The notes beneath the pieces are model-generated. The model worked only from the letters and a program-made list of their open reading frames with translations, searched no databases and had not been told where the DNA came from. Both the position numbers and the translations under genes were made by a program. Shown in pieces: positions 1 to 13,133 of a stretch of 64,000 nt of DNA. Position 1 is the stretch's first letter. Each line of letters begins with the position of its first letter. The stretch is from contig NC_014100.1 in assembly GCF_000092285.1 (NCBI RefSeq), positions 1,550,001-1,614,000 of the forward strand, given 5' to 3'. The stretch is from Caulobacter segnis ATCC 21756. Its GTDB lineage: Bacteria; Pseudomonadota; Alphaproteobacteria; Caulobacterales; Caulobacteraceae.

Positions 1-386
1 CCATCGGTCGCTACTACCTGAAGAACGGCCAGACCCTCGCCGCGATCGGCCGTTTCAAGGCCGTGCTGGAGCGTCACCAGACGACCAGCCATACGCCCGA
101 GGCGCTTTACCGCCTGGTCGAAGCCTATCTGACCCTGGGCCTGATGGACGAGGCCAAGCGCAACGGCGCGGTGCTCGGCTACAACTTCCCGGGCGATCGC
201 TGGTACGCCGACGCCTACAGGCTGCTGAACGACAATGGCCTGAGGCCCGCCGTCGAGCCTCTGAAGGCCGGCGCCAAGCGCAACGCGCTGGAGCGGATTC
301 TGTCCAAGGACAAGGGCACGACCCTGGCGCCTCCGGGCGAGAAGAAGTCCAAGAAGGGCGGCCTGATGGGCGTGCTGGGCATGTAA
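1..386 (+). CDS. bamD: BamD, outer-membrane assembly lipoprotein (C-terminal part)
   Basis: The reading frame is open from base 3 and ends with TAA at 384-386. Only the last 127 or so residues are present, so the lipobox and N-terminal TPR repeats lie outside the window. The visible part has TPR-like helices (A-x-GRF-x-AVLE, then EALYRLVEAYLTLG) followed by the GYNFPGDRWYADAYRLL segment typical of BamD/ComL. BamD is a periplasmic-facing lipoprotein that works with BamA in folding outer-membrane barrels. The tail ends in a short Lys/Gly-rich stretch. It is followed by a hairpin terminator and then recN, an order common in alphaproteobacteria. Confidence 0.85.
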   Translation, partial: IGRYYLKNGQTLAAIGRFKAVLERHQTTSHTPEALYRLVEAYLTLGLMDEAKRNGAVLGYNFPGDRWYADAYRLLNDNGLRPAVEPLKAGAKRNALERILSKDKGTTLAPPGEKKSKKGGLMGVLGM

Positions 387-391
387 TGGCG

Positions 392-420
392 ACGGGATCG
401 AGCTTCGATCCCGTTTCGTT
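392..420 (+). terminator. Intrinsic terminator after bamD
   Basis: ACGGGATCGA (392-401) pairs with TCGATCCCGT (405-414) around a 3-base loop and is followed by TTCGTT. The T tract is short, so termination may be partial. It separates bamD from recN. Confidence 0.6.
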
Positions 421-468
421 CCGCCTTGGCGCTTTGAAAAACTCTGATTCCCGGCGATCCTGCGCGTC

Positions 469-4594
<4,126 letters not shown>

Positions 4595-4704
4595 TCGCTT
4601 TCCGAAATCCCGCCTCCTTTTCGTGTCAGGCCTTGTCCCGAGGGACGAGATCGCGCAACCAAGCGGTCAAACGCGCATTTGAAGCGCGACCCAGGGAGTC
4701 TTTG

Positions 4705-5124
4705 ATGTTCCGCACCACGATGATCGCCGCCGCCGCGCTCGGCTTGCTGGCCACGCCGGTTTTCGCCGCCGACGTCACGGGCCTCTGGCAGACCCCGACC
4801 AATGGCGGTCAGGTCGAGATCGCCCGCTGCGGCAACAGCCTGTGCGGCAAGCTGGTGAACTCGAACCACATCCGCGAAAATCCGGCGCTGAAGGATGTGA
4901 AGAACAAGGACGAGTCCCAGCGCGTCCGCGCGCTGAAGGGGCTGCAGATGCTCTACGACTTCACCGGCGGTCCGACGAAGTGGAAGGACGGCAAGGTCTA
5001 TAACCCCGACGACGGCGGCACCTATTCCGGCACGATCGAACTGATCGGCGAGAACCAGCTGAAGCTGAAAGGCTGCATCGTCGCGCCGTTCTGCAAGACG
5101 CAGGTCTGGACGCGGCTGCGGTAG
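4705..5124 (+). CDS. DUF2147 secreted protein
   Basis: 139 residues from the ATG at 4705, chosen because GGGAG lies just upstream and a clear signal peptide follows (MFRTTMIAAAALGLLATPVFA, cleavage after AFA). The open frame continues upstream but without signal-like sequence. The mature part has the DUF2147 pattern: GLWQTP near the N-terminus, a CGNSLCGKLV segment, the GKVYNPDDGGTYSG turn and a C-terminal KTQVWTR strand. The domain is small, beta-rich and periplasmic, with no established activity. It is convergent with the aminopeptidase gene, with a palindromic repeat between them. Confidence 0.85.
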   Translation: MFRTTMIAAAALGLLATPVFAADVTGLWQTPTNGGQVEIARCGNSLCGKLVNSNHIRENPALKDVKNKDESQRVRALKGLQMLYDFTGGPTKWKDGKVYNPDDGGTYSGTIELIGENQLKLKGCIVAPFCKTQVWTRLR

Positions 5125-5136
5125 GGCGTTCGACTA

Positions 5137-5240
5137 GCCCCCTCCGCGCTGCGCGCTCCTCCCCCAGAGGGGGAAGAAGGGGCGCGTGCGCCTTCCGCCC
5201 CCTCTGGGGGCGGACGACCGCGAAGCGGTCAGGTGGGGGC
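5137..5240. repeat. C/G-run palindromic intergenic repeat, copy A
   Basis: The outer arms GCCCCC (5137-) and TGGGGGC (-5240) enclose CCCCCAGAGGGGG (5161-5173) and CCCCCTCTGGGGG (5198-5210), plus a small hairpin ACCGCGAAGCGGT. The layout and several blocks match the element at 15454-15566. It lies between two convergent genes and probably acts as a bidirectional terminator. Confidence 0.7.
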
Positions 5241-5250
5241 AAGTAGCCGC

Positions 5251-7062
5251 TTAGAGCGGCGCGCAGGCCGCTTCCATCCAGGCTCGAACCTCAGGCTCCA
5301 CCCGCGGGCCGATCTCGCGCAGGACGCGCGCGTGATAGGCGTCGAACTGGGCGATCTCCTCGGCCGTCAGCAGGGTCTTGTCGATAAGGCGGCGGTCGAT
5401 CGGAGCCAGGGTCAGGGCCTCGAAACGGTGCATCGGGCGTTCGCCGCCCGGCACGTCCTCGGCCGGCATGACGACCTCGAGGTTCTCGATGCGGATGCCG
5501 TACTCGCCGTCCTTGTAGTAGCCGGGCTCGTTCGAGACGATCATGCCGGGCTGCAGGGCGATGGTGTTCGGGGCCTTGGAGATCCGCTGCGGCCCCTCAT
5601 GAACGCCCAGATAGACCCCGACGCCATGGCCGGTGCCGTGGTCGTAGTCTAGGCCGTGGGCCCACAGCGCCATGCGGGCCAGGGCGTCGATCGCCGACCC
5701 GGTGGTGCCGGCCGGGAAGCGCAGGCGGGCGATGGCTAGGTGGCCCTTCAGCACCAGCGTGTTGCGCTGGACCATCTCGGCCGTCGGCTCGCCGATCGCC
5801 ACGGTGCGGGTGACGTCCGTCGTGCCGTCCATGTACTGGCCGCCGCTATCGACCAGCAGCAGCGAGCCCATCTTGGCGCGCTCGTTGCTGCGCTCGGTGG
5901 GGCGGTAGTGGGGCAGGGCGCCGTGGCCGTTGGCCGCGCCGATCGTGTCGAAGGAAAGGTCCTTCAGCACGCCGGTGGCCTCGCGGAAGGCTTCCAGCTT
6001 GGCGACGGCTTCTTTCTCGTCCGGCGGGCTCACCTGGCCCTCGGTGGCCAGCCAGTGCAGGAACCGCGTCAAGGCCGCGCCGTCGCGGCGGTGCGCCTCG
6101 CGCGTGCCGTCCAGCTCGACGGCGTTCTTGCAGGCGCGGGGCAGGGTGCAGGGGTCCATGGCCCGCACGATCTTGGCGCCGGCGGCGGCCAGGGTGTCGA
6201 AGTACCAGGCCGACGACTGGGCCGGATCGACCGCCACGCTCTTGCCCGACAGATCGCCCAGCGCCTCGGCCAGGCGGTCCGGCGTCTCCAGCGAAACCTG
6301 GTTGCCGAGCCAGGCGGGCAGGTCCGGCGTGACCTTGGCCGGCTCGATGAACAGGCGCGCCGTGCCGTCGGCGTTCAGGATGGCTTGCGAGAGCGGCAGG
6401 GGCGTGCGGATGACGTCGCCGCCGCGCACGTTGAACAGCCAGGCGATCGAGGCCGGCGCGGTGATCACCGCGGCTTCCGCGCCGAGGGCGGCGACCGAAG
6501 CGCCGACGCGGGCGCGCTTGGCGCTGGAGTCTTCGCCGGCGTATTCAAGGGGCTGCGGGACGATCGGCGCCATCGGCTGGGCCGGGCGGGCCTCGCCCCA
6601 GGCCTGATCGACAGGGTTGGCGGCGACGGGCTTCAACGTCGCGCCGGCGCGAGCGGCGGCGGCCTTCAGGCTCTCCAGGGCCGACGGGCTGTGCAGACGG
6701 GCGTCGTAGCCGATGACCGCGCCCTTGGCGACGGTCTCGAGATAGGCGGGCACGCCGCCCTCGACGAGGTCGCGGATCTCGAACACGCCCTGATCGACCT
6801 GCTCGCGGACCTGCAGGGTGTAGCGACCATCGACGAAGACGGCGGCGCGGTCCTTCAGGATCACGCCGGCGCCCGCCGAGCCGGTGAAGCCGCTGGCCCA
6901 GGCCAGACGGTCGTTGGCGGCGGGCAGGTATTCGTTCTGGTGCTCGTCCTCGTGCGGCACCAGGAAGCCGTCCAGCCCCTGCGCCGCCATGGCCTGGCGG
7001 ATCAGCGGGACATGCTTGGGGCCGAAGGAGGGATCGGTGGATTCGTCGAAGGTCTGGCGCAT
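5251..7062 (-). CDS. pepP: Xaa-Pro aminopeptidase (M24B)
   Basis: 603 residues, the length of the large three-domain Xaa-Pro aminopeptidases: two creatinase-like N-terminal domains and a C-terminal pita-bread catalytic domain. The metal ligands are recognisable: two Asp in DSGGQYMDGTTDVT, His in GTGHGVGVYLGVHEG, Glu in NEPGYY and Glu in IRIENLE. It removes N-terminal residues that precede proline. There is no signal peptide, so it should be cytoplasmic. The start at 7062 gives MRQTFDESTD. Its promoter region is shared with the divergent carbonic-anhydrase-like gene. Confidence 0.92.
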   Translation of the reverse strand: MRQTFDESTDPSFGPKHVPLIRQAMAAQGLDGFLVPHEDEHQNEYLPAANDRLAWASGFTGSAGAGVILKDRAAVFVDGRYTLQVREQVDQGVFEIRDLVEGGVPAYLETVAKGAVIGYDARLHSPSALESLKAAAARAGATLKPVAANPVDQAWGEARPAQPMAPIVPQPLEYAGEDSSAKRARVGASVAALGAEAAVITAPASIAWLFNVRGGDVIRTPLPLSQAILNADGTARLFIEPAKVTPDLPAWLGNQVSLETPDRLAEALGDLSGKSVAVDPAQSSAWYFDTLAAAGAKIVRAMDPCTLPRACKNAVELDGTREAHRRDGAALTRFLHWLATEGQVSPPDEKEAVAKLEAFREATGVLKDLSFDTIGAANGHGALPHYRPTERSNERAKMGSLLLVDSGGQYMDGTTDVTRTVAIGEPTAEMVQRNTLVLKGHLAIARLRFPAGTTGSAIDALARMALWAHGLDYDHGTGHGVGVYLGVHEGPQRISKAPNTIALQPGMIVSNEPGYYKDGEYGIRIENLEVVMPAEDVPGGERPMHRFEALTLAPIDRRLIDKTLLTAEEIAQFDAYHARVLREIGPRVEPEVRAWMEAACAPL

Positions 7063-7211
7063 CGTTCGGATTTAGAGTCTAGCCGCCCAAACGCCAAGGG
7101 GGCGTCCGATCCTGACGGCGTCTGGCCGCATTTGTGCGTCTCGACGTCACATGGTCACGCTTGGAAGGGGATGAAACTGTGCCGCTCCACTCACGCGCGG
7201 AGCGCCCCGTC

Positions 7212-7748
7212 ATGCATGACTGCTGTTCTCACAAGATCGCCGGCCTATCCCGCCGGCAAGCGTTCGGCCTGATCGCCCTGGGCGGCGGCGTCAGCCTGCT
7301 ATCGACCCTCGCGCCCGGCGTGGCGCGGGCGCGAGGCCACACCGACATGCTGCTGTTGACCTGCATGGACTATCGGCTGGTCGACAGCACGGTCGCCTAC
7401 ATGGACGGGCGGGGGCTGCGCGACAAATACGACCACGTCGTCCTGGCCGGCGCGTCGCTCGGCGCCCTGACCGACAAGTACCCCAGCTGGGGCCAGACGT
7501 TCTGGAGCCACTTGGACGTCGCCATCACGCTGCATTCGATCCACAAGGTCATGGTGCTCGATCACCGCGACTGCGGCGCCTACAAGGTGATCCTCGGCGC
7601 GGAGTCGGTGGACACGCCCGACAAGGAGCTGGCGATCCACGCCAAGGAGCTCCAAGCGCTCCGCGCGGAGATCAAGCGCCGCCACGAGCACCTGGAGGTC
7701 GAGCTCGGTCTGATGTCGCTGGACGGCAAGGTTCAGGACATCGCCTGA
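7212..7748 (+). CDS. Carbonic-anhydrase-like protein with Tat-type signal
   Basis: 178 residues from the ATG at 7212. The N-terminus carries a twin-arginine motif (LSRRQAFGL, residues 12-20), a hydrophobic stretch and ARA, which suggests Tat export. The mature part has the beta-carbonic-anhydrase zinc signatures CMDYR (Cys51, Asp53, Arg55) and HRDC (His118, Cys121). The fold appears short, and the fraction usually found between and after these motifs is reduced, so CO2 hydration is likely but not certain. An earlier in-frame GTG at 7134 would put about 26 residues before the signal and is less likely. It ends 10 bases before convergent prmA. Confidence 0.75.
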   Translation: MHDCCSHKIAGLSRRQAFGLIALGGGVSLLSTLAPGVARARGHTDMLLLTCMDYRLVDSTVAYMDGRGLRDKYDHVVLAGASLGALTDKYPSWGQTFWSHLDVAITLHSIHKVMVLDHRDCGAYKVILGAESVDTPDKELAIHAKELQALRAEIKRRHEHLEVELGLMSLDGKVQDIA

Positions 7749-7758
7749 CCCGGCGTCC

Positions 7759-8625
7759 TTACGGCCGCTGCAGGACCAGGGTCGCCCAGGCGTCGCGGTG
7801 GATGCGGCTTTTCACCTTGAAGCCGCGCGACAGGTAGGCGGCCTTGACCATCCGCTCCTGGGTGCGCAGCAGGCCTGACAGGATGACCGTGCCGCCGGGG
7901 ACCAGGGCGCGCTTGATGTCCTGGGCCAGGCTGATCAGCGGCCGGGCCAGGATGTTGGCGAAGACCAGATCGTAGGGCGCGTTCTCGGCGACTAGCCGGT
8001 GGCCCAGGCCCGAGGCGTGGACGAAGCGCGCGTTGGCCTTGTTGACCCCCGCGTTCTCCTTGGCGATCCGCACGCTGGGCTTGTCGATGTCGGTGCCGAC
8101 GGCCAGCTTCGTGCCCGTGCGGGCGGCGGCGATGGCCAGCAGGCCCGTGCCGGCGCCGACGTCCAGCACCTTGTTGAATTTCCGCGCCTTGATCAGGCGG
8201 TCATAGGCCTGCAGGCAGCCGACGGTGGTGCCGTGGTGGCCGGTGCCAAAGGCCGCGCCGGCCTCAATGCGCAGGTTGACGGTGCTGGCCGGCAGGCGGC
8301 CGCGGTCGTGCATGCCGTAGACGAAGAAGCGGCCGGCGCGCACCGGCGGCAGGCCCGACAGCGCCATGGCCAGCCAGTCGGCGTCGGCCAGGGTGTCGCG
8401 CGCGACCTTCAGGTCATAGTCGGCCAGCAGCGCCATCAGGCCGTCGTCTTCCTCCTGGGTGGTGGGGAAGGCGTCGATGCGCCAGACGTTCTTGTCCTCG
8501 TCCTCTTCCAGGATCGAGTAGGTCGCGCCTTCCAGGCCGGGATGGTTGTCGATGGCGTCGGCGGCGGTCTCGGCGTCGGCGCGCGCGCCGCGGGCGACGA
8601 TCTGCTGGGGCGTATAGTCGGTCAT
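7759..8625 (-). CDS. prmA: Ribosomal protein L11 methyltransferase
   Basis: 288 residues. The C-terminal half is a class I SAM-dependent methyltransferase: motif [16 protein letters not shown], the TDID acidic turn, and the NILARPL motif where PrmA proteins place their substrate-binding Asn. The N-terminal domain contains [12 protein letters not shown], diagnostic of PrmA (usually GTGxHxTT). It trimethylates lysines and the N-terminus of ribosomal protein L11. The gene behind it (8671-9180) is on the same strand, 45 bases upstream. Confidence 0.92.
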   Translation of the reverse strand: MTDYTPQQIVARGARADAETAADAIDNHPGLEGATYSILEEDEDKNVWRIDAFPTTQEEDDGLMALLADYDLKVARDTLADADWLAMALSGLPPVRAGRFFVYGMHDRGRLPASTVNLRIEAGAAFGTGHHGTTVGCLQAYDRLIKARKFNKVLDVGAGTGLLAIAAARTGTKLAVGTDIDKPSVRIAKENAGVNKANARFVHASGLGHRLVAENAPYDLVFANILARPLISLAQDIKRALVPGGTVILSGLLRTQERMVKAAYLSRGFKVKSRIHRDAWATLVLQRP

Positions 8626-8670
8626 GCCGCTCCGTTAGCGGCAAAGGCGGCGAAAAGCGAGCCTTCAGCG

Positions 8671-9180
8671 CTACGAAGCGACGCCGGCGAGGACCGTCGG
8701 CGTAGGGGCGGACGGCGCGATCGGCGCCGAGGGCGCGGTCGGAGCGCTTGGCGCGTCTTCGGGCAGGGAGACATCGAGGATGTCGCCGCGCGACGAAGCC
8801 CAGCGGGTTTCGTCCGGCCAGGGCGGCGGCGCGGCGGGACCATGGTCGGCCGGAACATGGGGCGGCAGTTCGGGCTCGGGCGGCGGCTCGTAGTCGGCGT
8901 ACTGCAAGGCCGGCGGCGGCGTTTGCGCGGGTCTCTGGGCGTCGGTTCCGATCACGTAGTCCGGGACCTCGCCGGACGGCCAGGCGATCGGCTCGGCCTC
9001 GGCCATCACCGGGCGGTCGACCCGTTCCATCTCGGGGACATACGGACCGTCTTGCGGGCCGGTCTGCAGCACGAGGCCCATCAGCAGGCCGGCCACCGCG
9101 CAAGCGGGGGCGCCGTACGCCACCGGGCGGGTGAGGGCGAAGACCTTCAGGCGGTCGAGGATCGGTTCCAGGCGTTCCAT
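8671..9180 (-). CDS. Proline-rich single-pass membrane protein, function unknown
   Basis: 169 residues. A basic N-terminus (MERLEPILDRLKVFALTRP) leads to one hydrophobic segment at about residues 22-39. The rest is a low-complexity tail rich in Pro, Ala and Glu, with an APSAPxAPSAP repeat near the C-terminus. The topology suggests an inner-membrane anchor with an extended periplasmic arm. I recognise no domain. It is probably real because codon third positions are GC-rich in this frame and it fills the gap between prmA and ltrA on prmA's strand. Confidence 0.6.
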   Translation of the reverse strand: MERLEPILDRLKVFALTRPVAYGAPACAVAGLLMGLVLQTGPQDGPYVPEMERVDRPVMAEAEPIAWPSGEVPDYVIGTDAQRPAQTPPPALQYADYEPPPEPELPPHVPADHGPAAPPPWPDETRWASSRGDILDVSLPEDAPSAPTAPSAPIAPSAPTPTVLAGVAS

Positions 9181-9258
9181 GTCGCTAGAGCGCGCGAAAC
9201 GGTCATTGGTTCGGCGAAGCGTCTGGCTTCGGCTCTTTGACTGTGATCAAGAAAAGGC

Positions 9259-10476
9259 ATGGCCAACACCAAGACTCCGCTGCTGCGGGAGCGCAAAGAC
9301 GCCGAACATGCCCGCGTGACCTATGCGGAGCTGTTCTTCGACTTGGTCTTCGTGTTCGCGGTCACCCAGCTTTCCCACGCGGTGCTGCGCCATCCGGATG
9401 GGCCGGGCCTGATCCACGCGACCGTGCTGCTGCTGGCCGTGTGGTGGTCGTGGATCTACACCGCCTGGGCGACCAACTGGCTGGACCCCGAGCGCGGGCC
9501 GGTCAGGTTGATGCTGTTCGTGATGATGGCGGCGGCCCTCGTCCTGGCGGCCGCCATTCCCGACGCCTTCGGCGAGCGGGGGCTGGCCTTCGCGGCCGGG
9601 CACGTGACCATCCAGGTCGGCCGCACCGCCTTCTTCCTCTGGAGCGCCTGGCGCGCGCCGCAGCACCGCCGGAACTTCGCGCGCATCCTGGCCTGGCTCA
9701 CGGTCGCCGCGGCGTTCTGGATCGCGGGCGCGTTCGCCGAGGGCGAGGCCCGTCTGGCCGTCTGGGGCCTGGCGCTCTTCATCGAGTATCTGTCGGCGGC
9801 GGTCGGCTTCTGGACCCCGGGCCTGGGCCGCACCAAGAGCTCGGAATGGAAGGTCGAGGGCGGCCATATGGCCGAGCGCTGCGCCCTGTTCACGATCATC
9901 GCCCTGGGCGAGTCGATCATCGTCAGCGGCAGCACGGTGATGGGCATGCCTTGGGACGCCCCGGTGATGGCCGCGTTCGCCAGCGCCTTCCTGTGCAGTC
10001 TGGCGATGTGGTGGATCTATTTCTCCTCGACCGCCGAGGCCGCCAGCCGTGCCATCGAGGAGTCCAAGGACCCGGGCGCGATCGCGCGGGTCGCCTATAC
10101 CTACGCCCATATCCTGCCGGTCGCGGGGATCATCGTGGCGGCGGTGGGGGACGAGTGGGTGATCCACCATCCGCTGGGCCACGCCGATTTCAAGATCGCG
10201 GCTGCGGTGATCGGCGGGCCGTTCCTGTTCCTGCTGGGCTCACTGCTGTTCAAGCTGGCGGTGTTCCGCCGCTGGTCGCGGGCTCGGATCACGGGGTTGA
10301 TCGCCCTCGCGGCGCTGGCGCCCGTGGCGCTGAGCCTGAGCCCGCTGCTGCTTTCCGCTCTGTCGACGCTGATCCTGGTGGCCGTGGGCGCGTGGGAAAG
10401 CTTGGCGCCGCCTCCGTCCGAGAAGCCGCCCGAGCATGACGGGATCAAGCCGGGGCTGAAGCCGGAGAAAGGCTAG
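9259..10476 (+). CDS. ltrA: Low temperature requirement A (LtrA) family membrane protein
   Basis: 405 residues. The N-terminus has the LtrA hallmark YAELFFDLVFVFAVTQLSH, followed by about ten further hydrophobic segments and the conserved HMAERCALFTIIALGESI stretch. The family takes its name from a Listeria locus needed for growth in the cold; its biochemical role is unknown. The ATG at 9259 directly precedes the conserved N-terminus. The stop codon overlaps the first of two inverted repeats that separate it from convergent pcrA. Confidence 0.88.
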   Translation: MANTKTPLLRERKDAEHARVTYAELFFDLVFVFAVTQLSHAVLRHPDGPGLIHATVLLLAVWWSWIYTAWATNWLDPERGPVRLMLFVMMAAALVLAAAIPDAFGERGLAFAAGHVTIQVGRTAFFLWSAWRAPQHRRNFARILAWLTVAAAFWIAGAFAEGEARLAVWGLALFIEYLSAAVGFWTPGLGRTKSSEWKVEGGHMAERCALFTIIALGESIIVSGSTVMGMPWDAPVMAAFASAFLCSLAMWWIYFSSTAEAASRAIEESKDPGAIARVAYTYAHILPVAGIIVAAVGDEWVIHHPLGHADFKIAAAVIGGPFLFLLGSLLFKLAVFRRWSRARITGLIALAALAPVALSLSPLLLSALSTLILVAVGAWESLAPPPSEKPPEHDGIKPGLKPEKG

Positions 10477-10524
10477 AGCGCGTTAGGTTTAAGTGTGGGC
10501 GGTTAAACCGCTCGAACGCGCTCT
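10475..10524. repeat. Inverted repeat 1 between ltrA and pcrA
   Basis: AGAGCGCGTT (10475-10484) pairs with AACGCGCTCT (10515-10524), and inside it GGTTTAA (10486-10492) pairs with TTAAACC (10503-10509). The 5' arm begins within the ltrA stop codon. Related strings (CTAACGCGCTTTAGG) occur near 29635, which suggests a dispersed element. Confidence 0.7.
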
Positions 10525-10537
10525 AAGTGTAAGAAGA

Positions 10538-10588
10538 TAGAGCCTGTTTATCTGGTTTAGATGGTTCATCAAAACCAGACAGGCTCTA
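10538..10588. terminator. Inverted repeat 2, likely bidirectional terminator for ltrA and pcrA
   Basis: TAGAGCCTG (10538-10546) pairs with CAGGCTCTA (10580-10588), and TCTGGTTT (10551-10558) with AAACCAGA (10572-10579). There is a 4-base bulge and a 13-base loop. The 17-bp stem lies immediately after the pcrA stop and between convergent genes. There is no T tract longer than four. Confidence 0.6.
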
Positions 10589-10589
10589 G

Positions 10590-13010
10590 TCAGGCCTTTT
10601 CGACGAAGCTGTCGATCACCTTCTTCTCGCCCGCCTTGTCGAAGGCCACGGTCAGCTTGTTGCCCTCGACGCCGGTGACCTTGCCGTAGCCGAACTTGAC
10701 GTGGAACACTCGGTCGCCGCGCGCATAGGCGCTGTTGGTCGGGGCCGAGACGGCGACCAGACGACCTTCGCCCTCGATCGGGGCCGAACGAGCGGCCGAG
10801 CCGGCGCGCACGCCGGCGCCGCCGCCGCGCCAGGAGCCGCCGCGCTCGGCGAAGCCCGAGGTGCGTTCCTGGGCGCGCTTCCAGCCGGGGCTGTCGTAGC
10901 TGCCGGCCTGGAAGGCCGAGGTGCCGGGATCGTCCCAGCGCGAGGCGGCCGTCGACTGCATGCCGGGGCCGCCGCCGTAGTAGCCAGTCTCGGACGCCGC
11001 ATCGACGTGGGCGATCGGCAGCTCGTCGACGAAGCGGCTGGGCAGTTGCGACGTCCAGCGGCCATAGACCTGCCGGTTGGCCACGAAGCTGATCCGGGCC
11101 TCCTCGCGGGCGCGGGTGATGCCGACATAGGCCAGGCGCCGCTCTTCCTCGAGGCCCTTTTCGCCCTTGTCGTCCATGCTGCGCTGGCTGGGGAACACGC
11201 CTTCCTCCCAGCCGGGCAGGAAGACCAGCGGGAACTCCAGGCCCTTGGCCGAGTGCAGGGTCATGATCCAGACGGCGTCGCCGGTGGCCTCGCGGTCCAG
11301 GTCCATGACCAGCGAGACGTGCTCCAGATAGGCCTCCAGGGTGTCGAAGGCGCCCATCGACTGGACAAGCTCCTTCAGGTTCTCCAGGCGCGTCTGACTG
11401 GTCGGACCCTTGTCCAGGCGCAGGGCGTCCGTGTAGCCGCTCTCCTCCAGCACCGTCTCCAGCAGGCGCTGGTGGTGGACCGACCCGACCATCGAGCGCC
11501 AGCGATCCAGGTCGCGGATGAAGTTCGACAACGCCGTGCGGGTGCGGGCCGGCAGGTCGTCGCTACCGATGATCACGCGGGCGGCCTCGACCGTCGAAAT
11601 CCCTTCCAGGCGGGCGATCTGCAGCAGCTTCTGGACCGAGGTGTCGCCGATGCCGCGCTTGGGCGTGTTGACGATCCGCTCGAAGGCCAAGTCGTCGTCG
11701 GGCGACTGGATCAGGCGCAGATAGGCGTGGGCGTCGCGGATTTCGGCGCGTTCGAAGAAGCGCGGGCCGCCGACCACCTTGTAGGGGATCTGCAGCATCA
11801 CGAAGCGCTCTTCGAAGGCCCGCATCTGGAAGCTGGCCCGGACCAGGATGGCCATCTGGCTGTACTTGCGGCCGGCCTTCTTGGCGCGCTCGATCTCGTC
11901 GGCGACCAGGCGGCTCTCGGCCTCGCCGTCCCAGACGCCGCTGACCTTGACCTTCTCGCCGCCCTTGGCCTCGGTCCACAGCGTCTTGCCCAGGCGCCCC
12001 TTGTTGGTGGTGATCAGGCCCGAGGCCGCGGCCAGGATGTGCTCGGTCGAGCGGTAGTTGCGCTCCAGCCGCACGACCTTGGCGCCGGGGAAGTCGCGCT
12101 CGAACCGCAAGATGTTGTCGACCTCGGCCCCACGCCAGCCATAGATCGACTGGTCGTCGTCGCCCACGCAGCAGACGTTCTGGCGGCCCTGGGCCAGCAG
12201 GCGCAGCCACAGGTACTGGGCGACGTTGGTGTCTTGGTACTCGTCGACCATCACGTATTTGAAGCGGCGCTGGAACTCGTCCAGCACGTCGGGATGACCG
12301 GTGAACAGGCTGATGTTGTGCAGCAGCAGGTCGCCGAAGTCGCAGGCGTTCAGGATGCGCAGGCGCTCCTGGTACTGGCGATAGAGGGTGATCCCCTTGC
12401 CGTTGGCGAACTCGCCGGCCTCGCTGGTCGGGACCCGGTCGGGCGTCCAGCCGCGGTTCTTCCAGCCGTCGATGATCTGCGACAGGATCCGCGGGGTCCA
12501 CCGCTTGGCGTCGATGTTCTCGGCCTCGATCAGCTGCTTGAGCAGGCGCTCCTGATCGTCGGTGTCGATGATCGTGTAGTTGGACTTCAGCCCGATCAGC
12601 TCCGCGTGCCGGCGCAGGATCTGGGCGGCGACCGAGTGGAAGGTGCCAAGCCACCGCAGGCCCTCGGCCTCCGGGCCGATGATGTGGGTGATCCGCTCGC
12701 GCATCTCGCGCGCTGCCTTGTTGGTGAAGGTGACCGCCAGCAGCTCCCACGGACGGGCGCGGCCGGTGGCCAGGATGTGGGCGAGGCGCGTGGTCAGCAC
12801 GCGGGTCTTGCCTGTGCCGGCGCCGGCCAGGACGAGCAGCGGGCCCTCGGTGGTCTCCACCGCCTCGCGCTGCTCGGGGTTCAGGCCGTCCAGATAGCCG
12901 GGCGCGGCGCCCGCCGGGGGCCTGGCCCGGGCGAGATCGGAAATACGGGGAGCGGGGAGGTCGCCCGGGAATTCATCCTGGAATTCTGGCGAGTCGGCGT
13001 CGGAATGCAT
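10590..13010 (-). CDS. UvrD/PcrA-type 3'-5' DNA helicase
   Basis: 806 residues from the ATG at 13010. This start is preferred over the longer frame (to 13118), whose extra 36 residues lack conservation signals. This is a superfamily 1A helicase: Walker A AGAGTGKT at residues 62-69, motif II VDEYQDTN, motif III GDDDQSIYGWRG, motif IV with RNYRS, motif V LHSAKGLEFP and motif VI YVGITRAR. The C-terminal tail (DRVFHVKFGYGKVTGVEGNKL) is the small Tudor-like fold that couples UvrD/PcrA to RNA polymerase. Roles are nucleotide excision and mismatch repair and removal of RecA filaments. Family length is about 720-800. Confidence 0.93.
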   Translation of the reverse strand: MHSDADSPEFQDEFPGDLPAPRISDLARARPPAGAAPGYLDGLNPEQREAVETTEGPLLVLAGAGTGKTRVLTTRLAHILATGRARPWELLAVTFTNKAAREMRERITHIIGPEAEGLRWLGTFHSVAAQILRRHAELIGLKSNYTIIDTDDQERLLKQLIEAENIDAKRWTPRILSQIIDGWKNRGWTPDRVPTSEAGEFANGKGITLYRQYQERLRILNACDFGDLLLHNISLFTGHPDVLDEFQRRFKYVMVDEYQDTNVAQYLWLRLLAQGRQNVCCVGDDDQSIYGWRGAEVDNILRFERDFPGAKVVRLERNYRSTEHILAAASGLITTNKGRLGKTLWTEAKGGEKVKVSGVWDGEAESRLVADEIERAKKAGRKYSQMAILVRASFQMRAFEERFVMLQIPYKVVGGPRFFERAEIRDAHAYLRLIQSPDDDLAFERIVNTPKRGIGDTSVQKLLQIARLEGISTVEAARVIIGSDDLPARTRTALSNFIRDLDRWRSMVGSVHHQRLLETVLEESGYTDALRLDKGPTSQTRLENLKELVQSMGAFDTLEAYLEHVSLVMDLDREATGDAVWIMTLHSAKGLEFPLVFLPGWEEGVFPSQRSMDDKGEKGLEEERRLAYVGITRAREEARISFVANRQVYGRWTSQLPSRFVDELPIAHVDAASETGYYGGGPGMQSTAASRWDDPGTSAFQAGSYDSPGWKRAQERTSGFAERGGSWRGGGAGVRAGSAARSAPIEGEGRLVAVSAPTNSAYARGDRVFHVKFGYGKVTGVEGNKLTVAFDKAGEKKVIDSFVEKA

Positions 13011-13133
13011 GGGAACATATGTAGCACACCGGGGCCCGAGCTTAAGCCCTAACCCGTCTGCGTCGGGAACTCTCCGCGCGGCGTGTCGTTGATCCGACAA
13101 TGGAAATCGGGCCGCCAAGGCCAGGAGATTGTG

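Noticed and set aside
5740..7272. Plus-strand open frame of 510 codons opposite the Xaa-Pro aminopeptidase
   Set aside because: Mirror of a clear M24B peptidase; composition is Ala/Gly/Arg/Val-rich without motifs and there is no ribosome-binding site.
10701..13052. Plus-strand open frame of 783 codons opposite the UvrD/PcrA helicase
   Set aside because: The helicase motifs on the minus strand are complete; the plus frame is low-complexity and unsupported.
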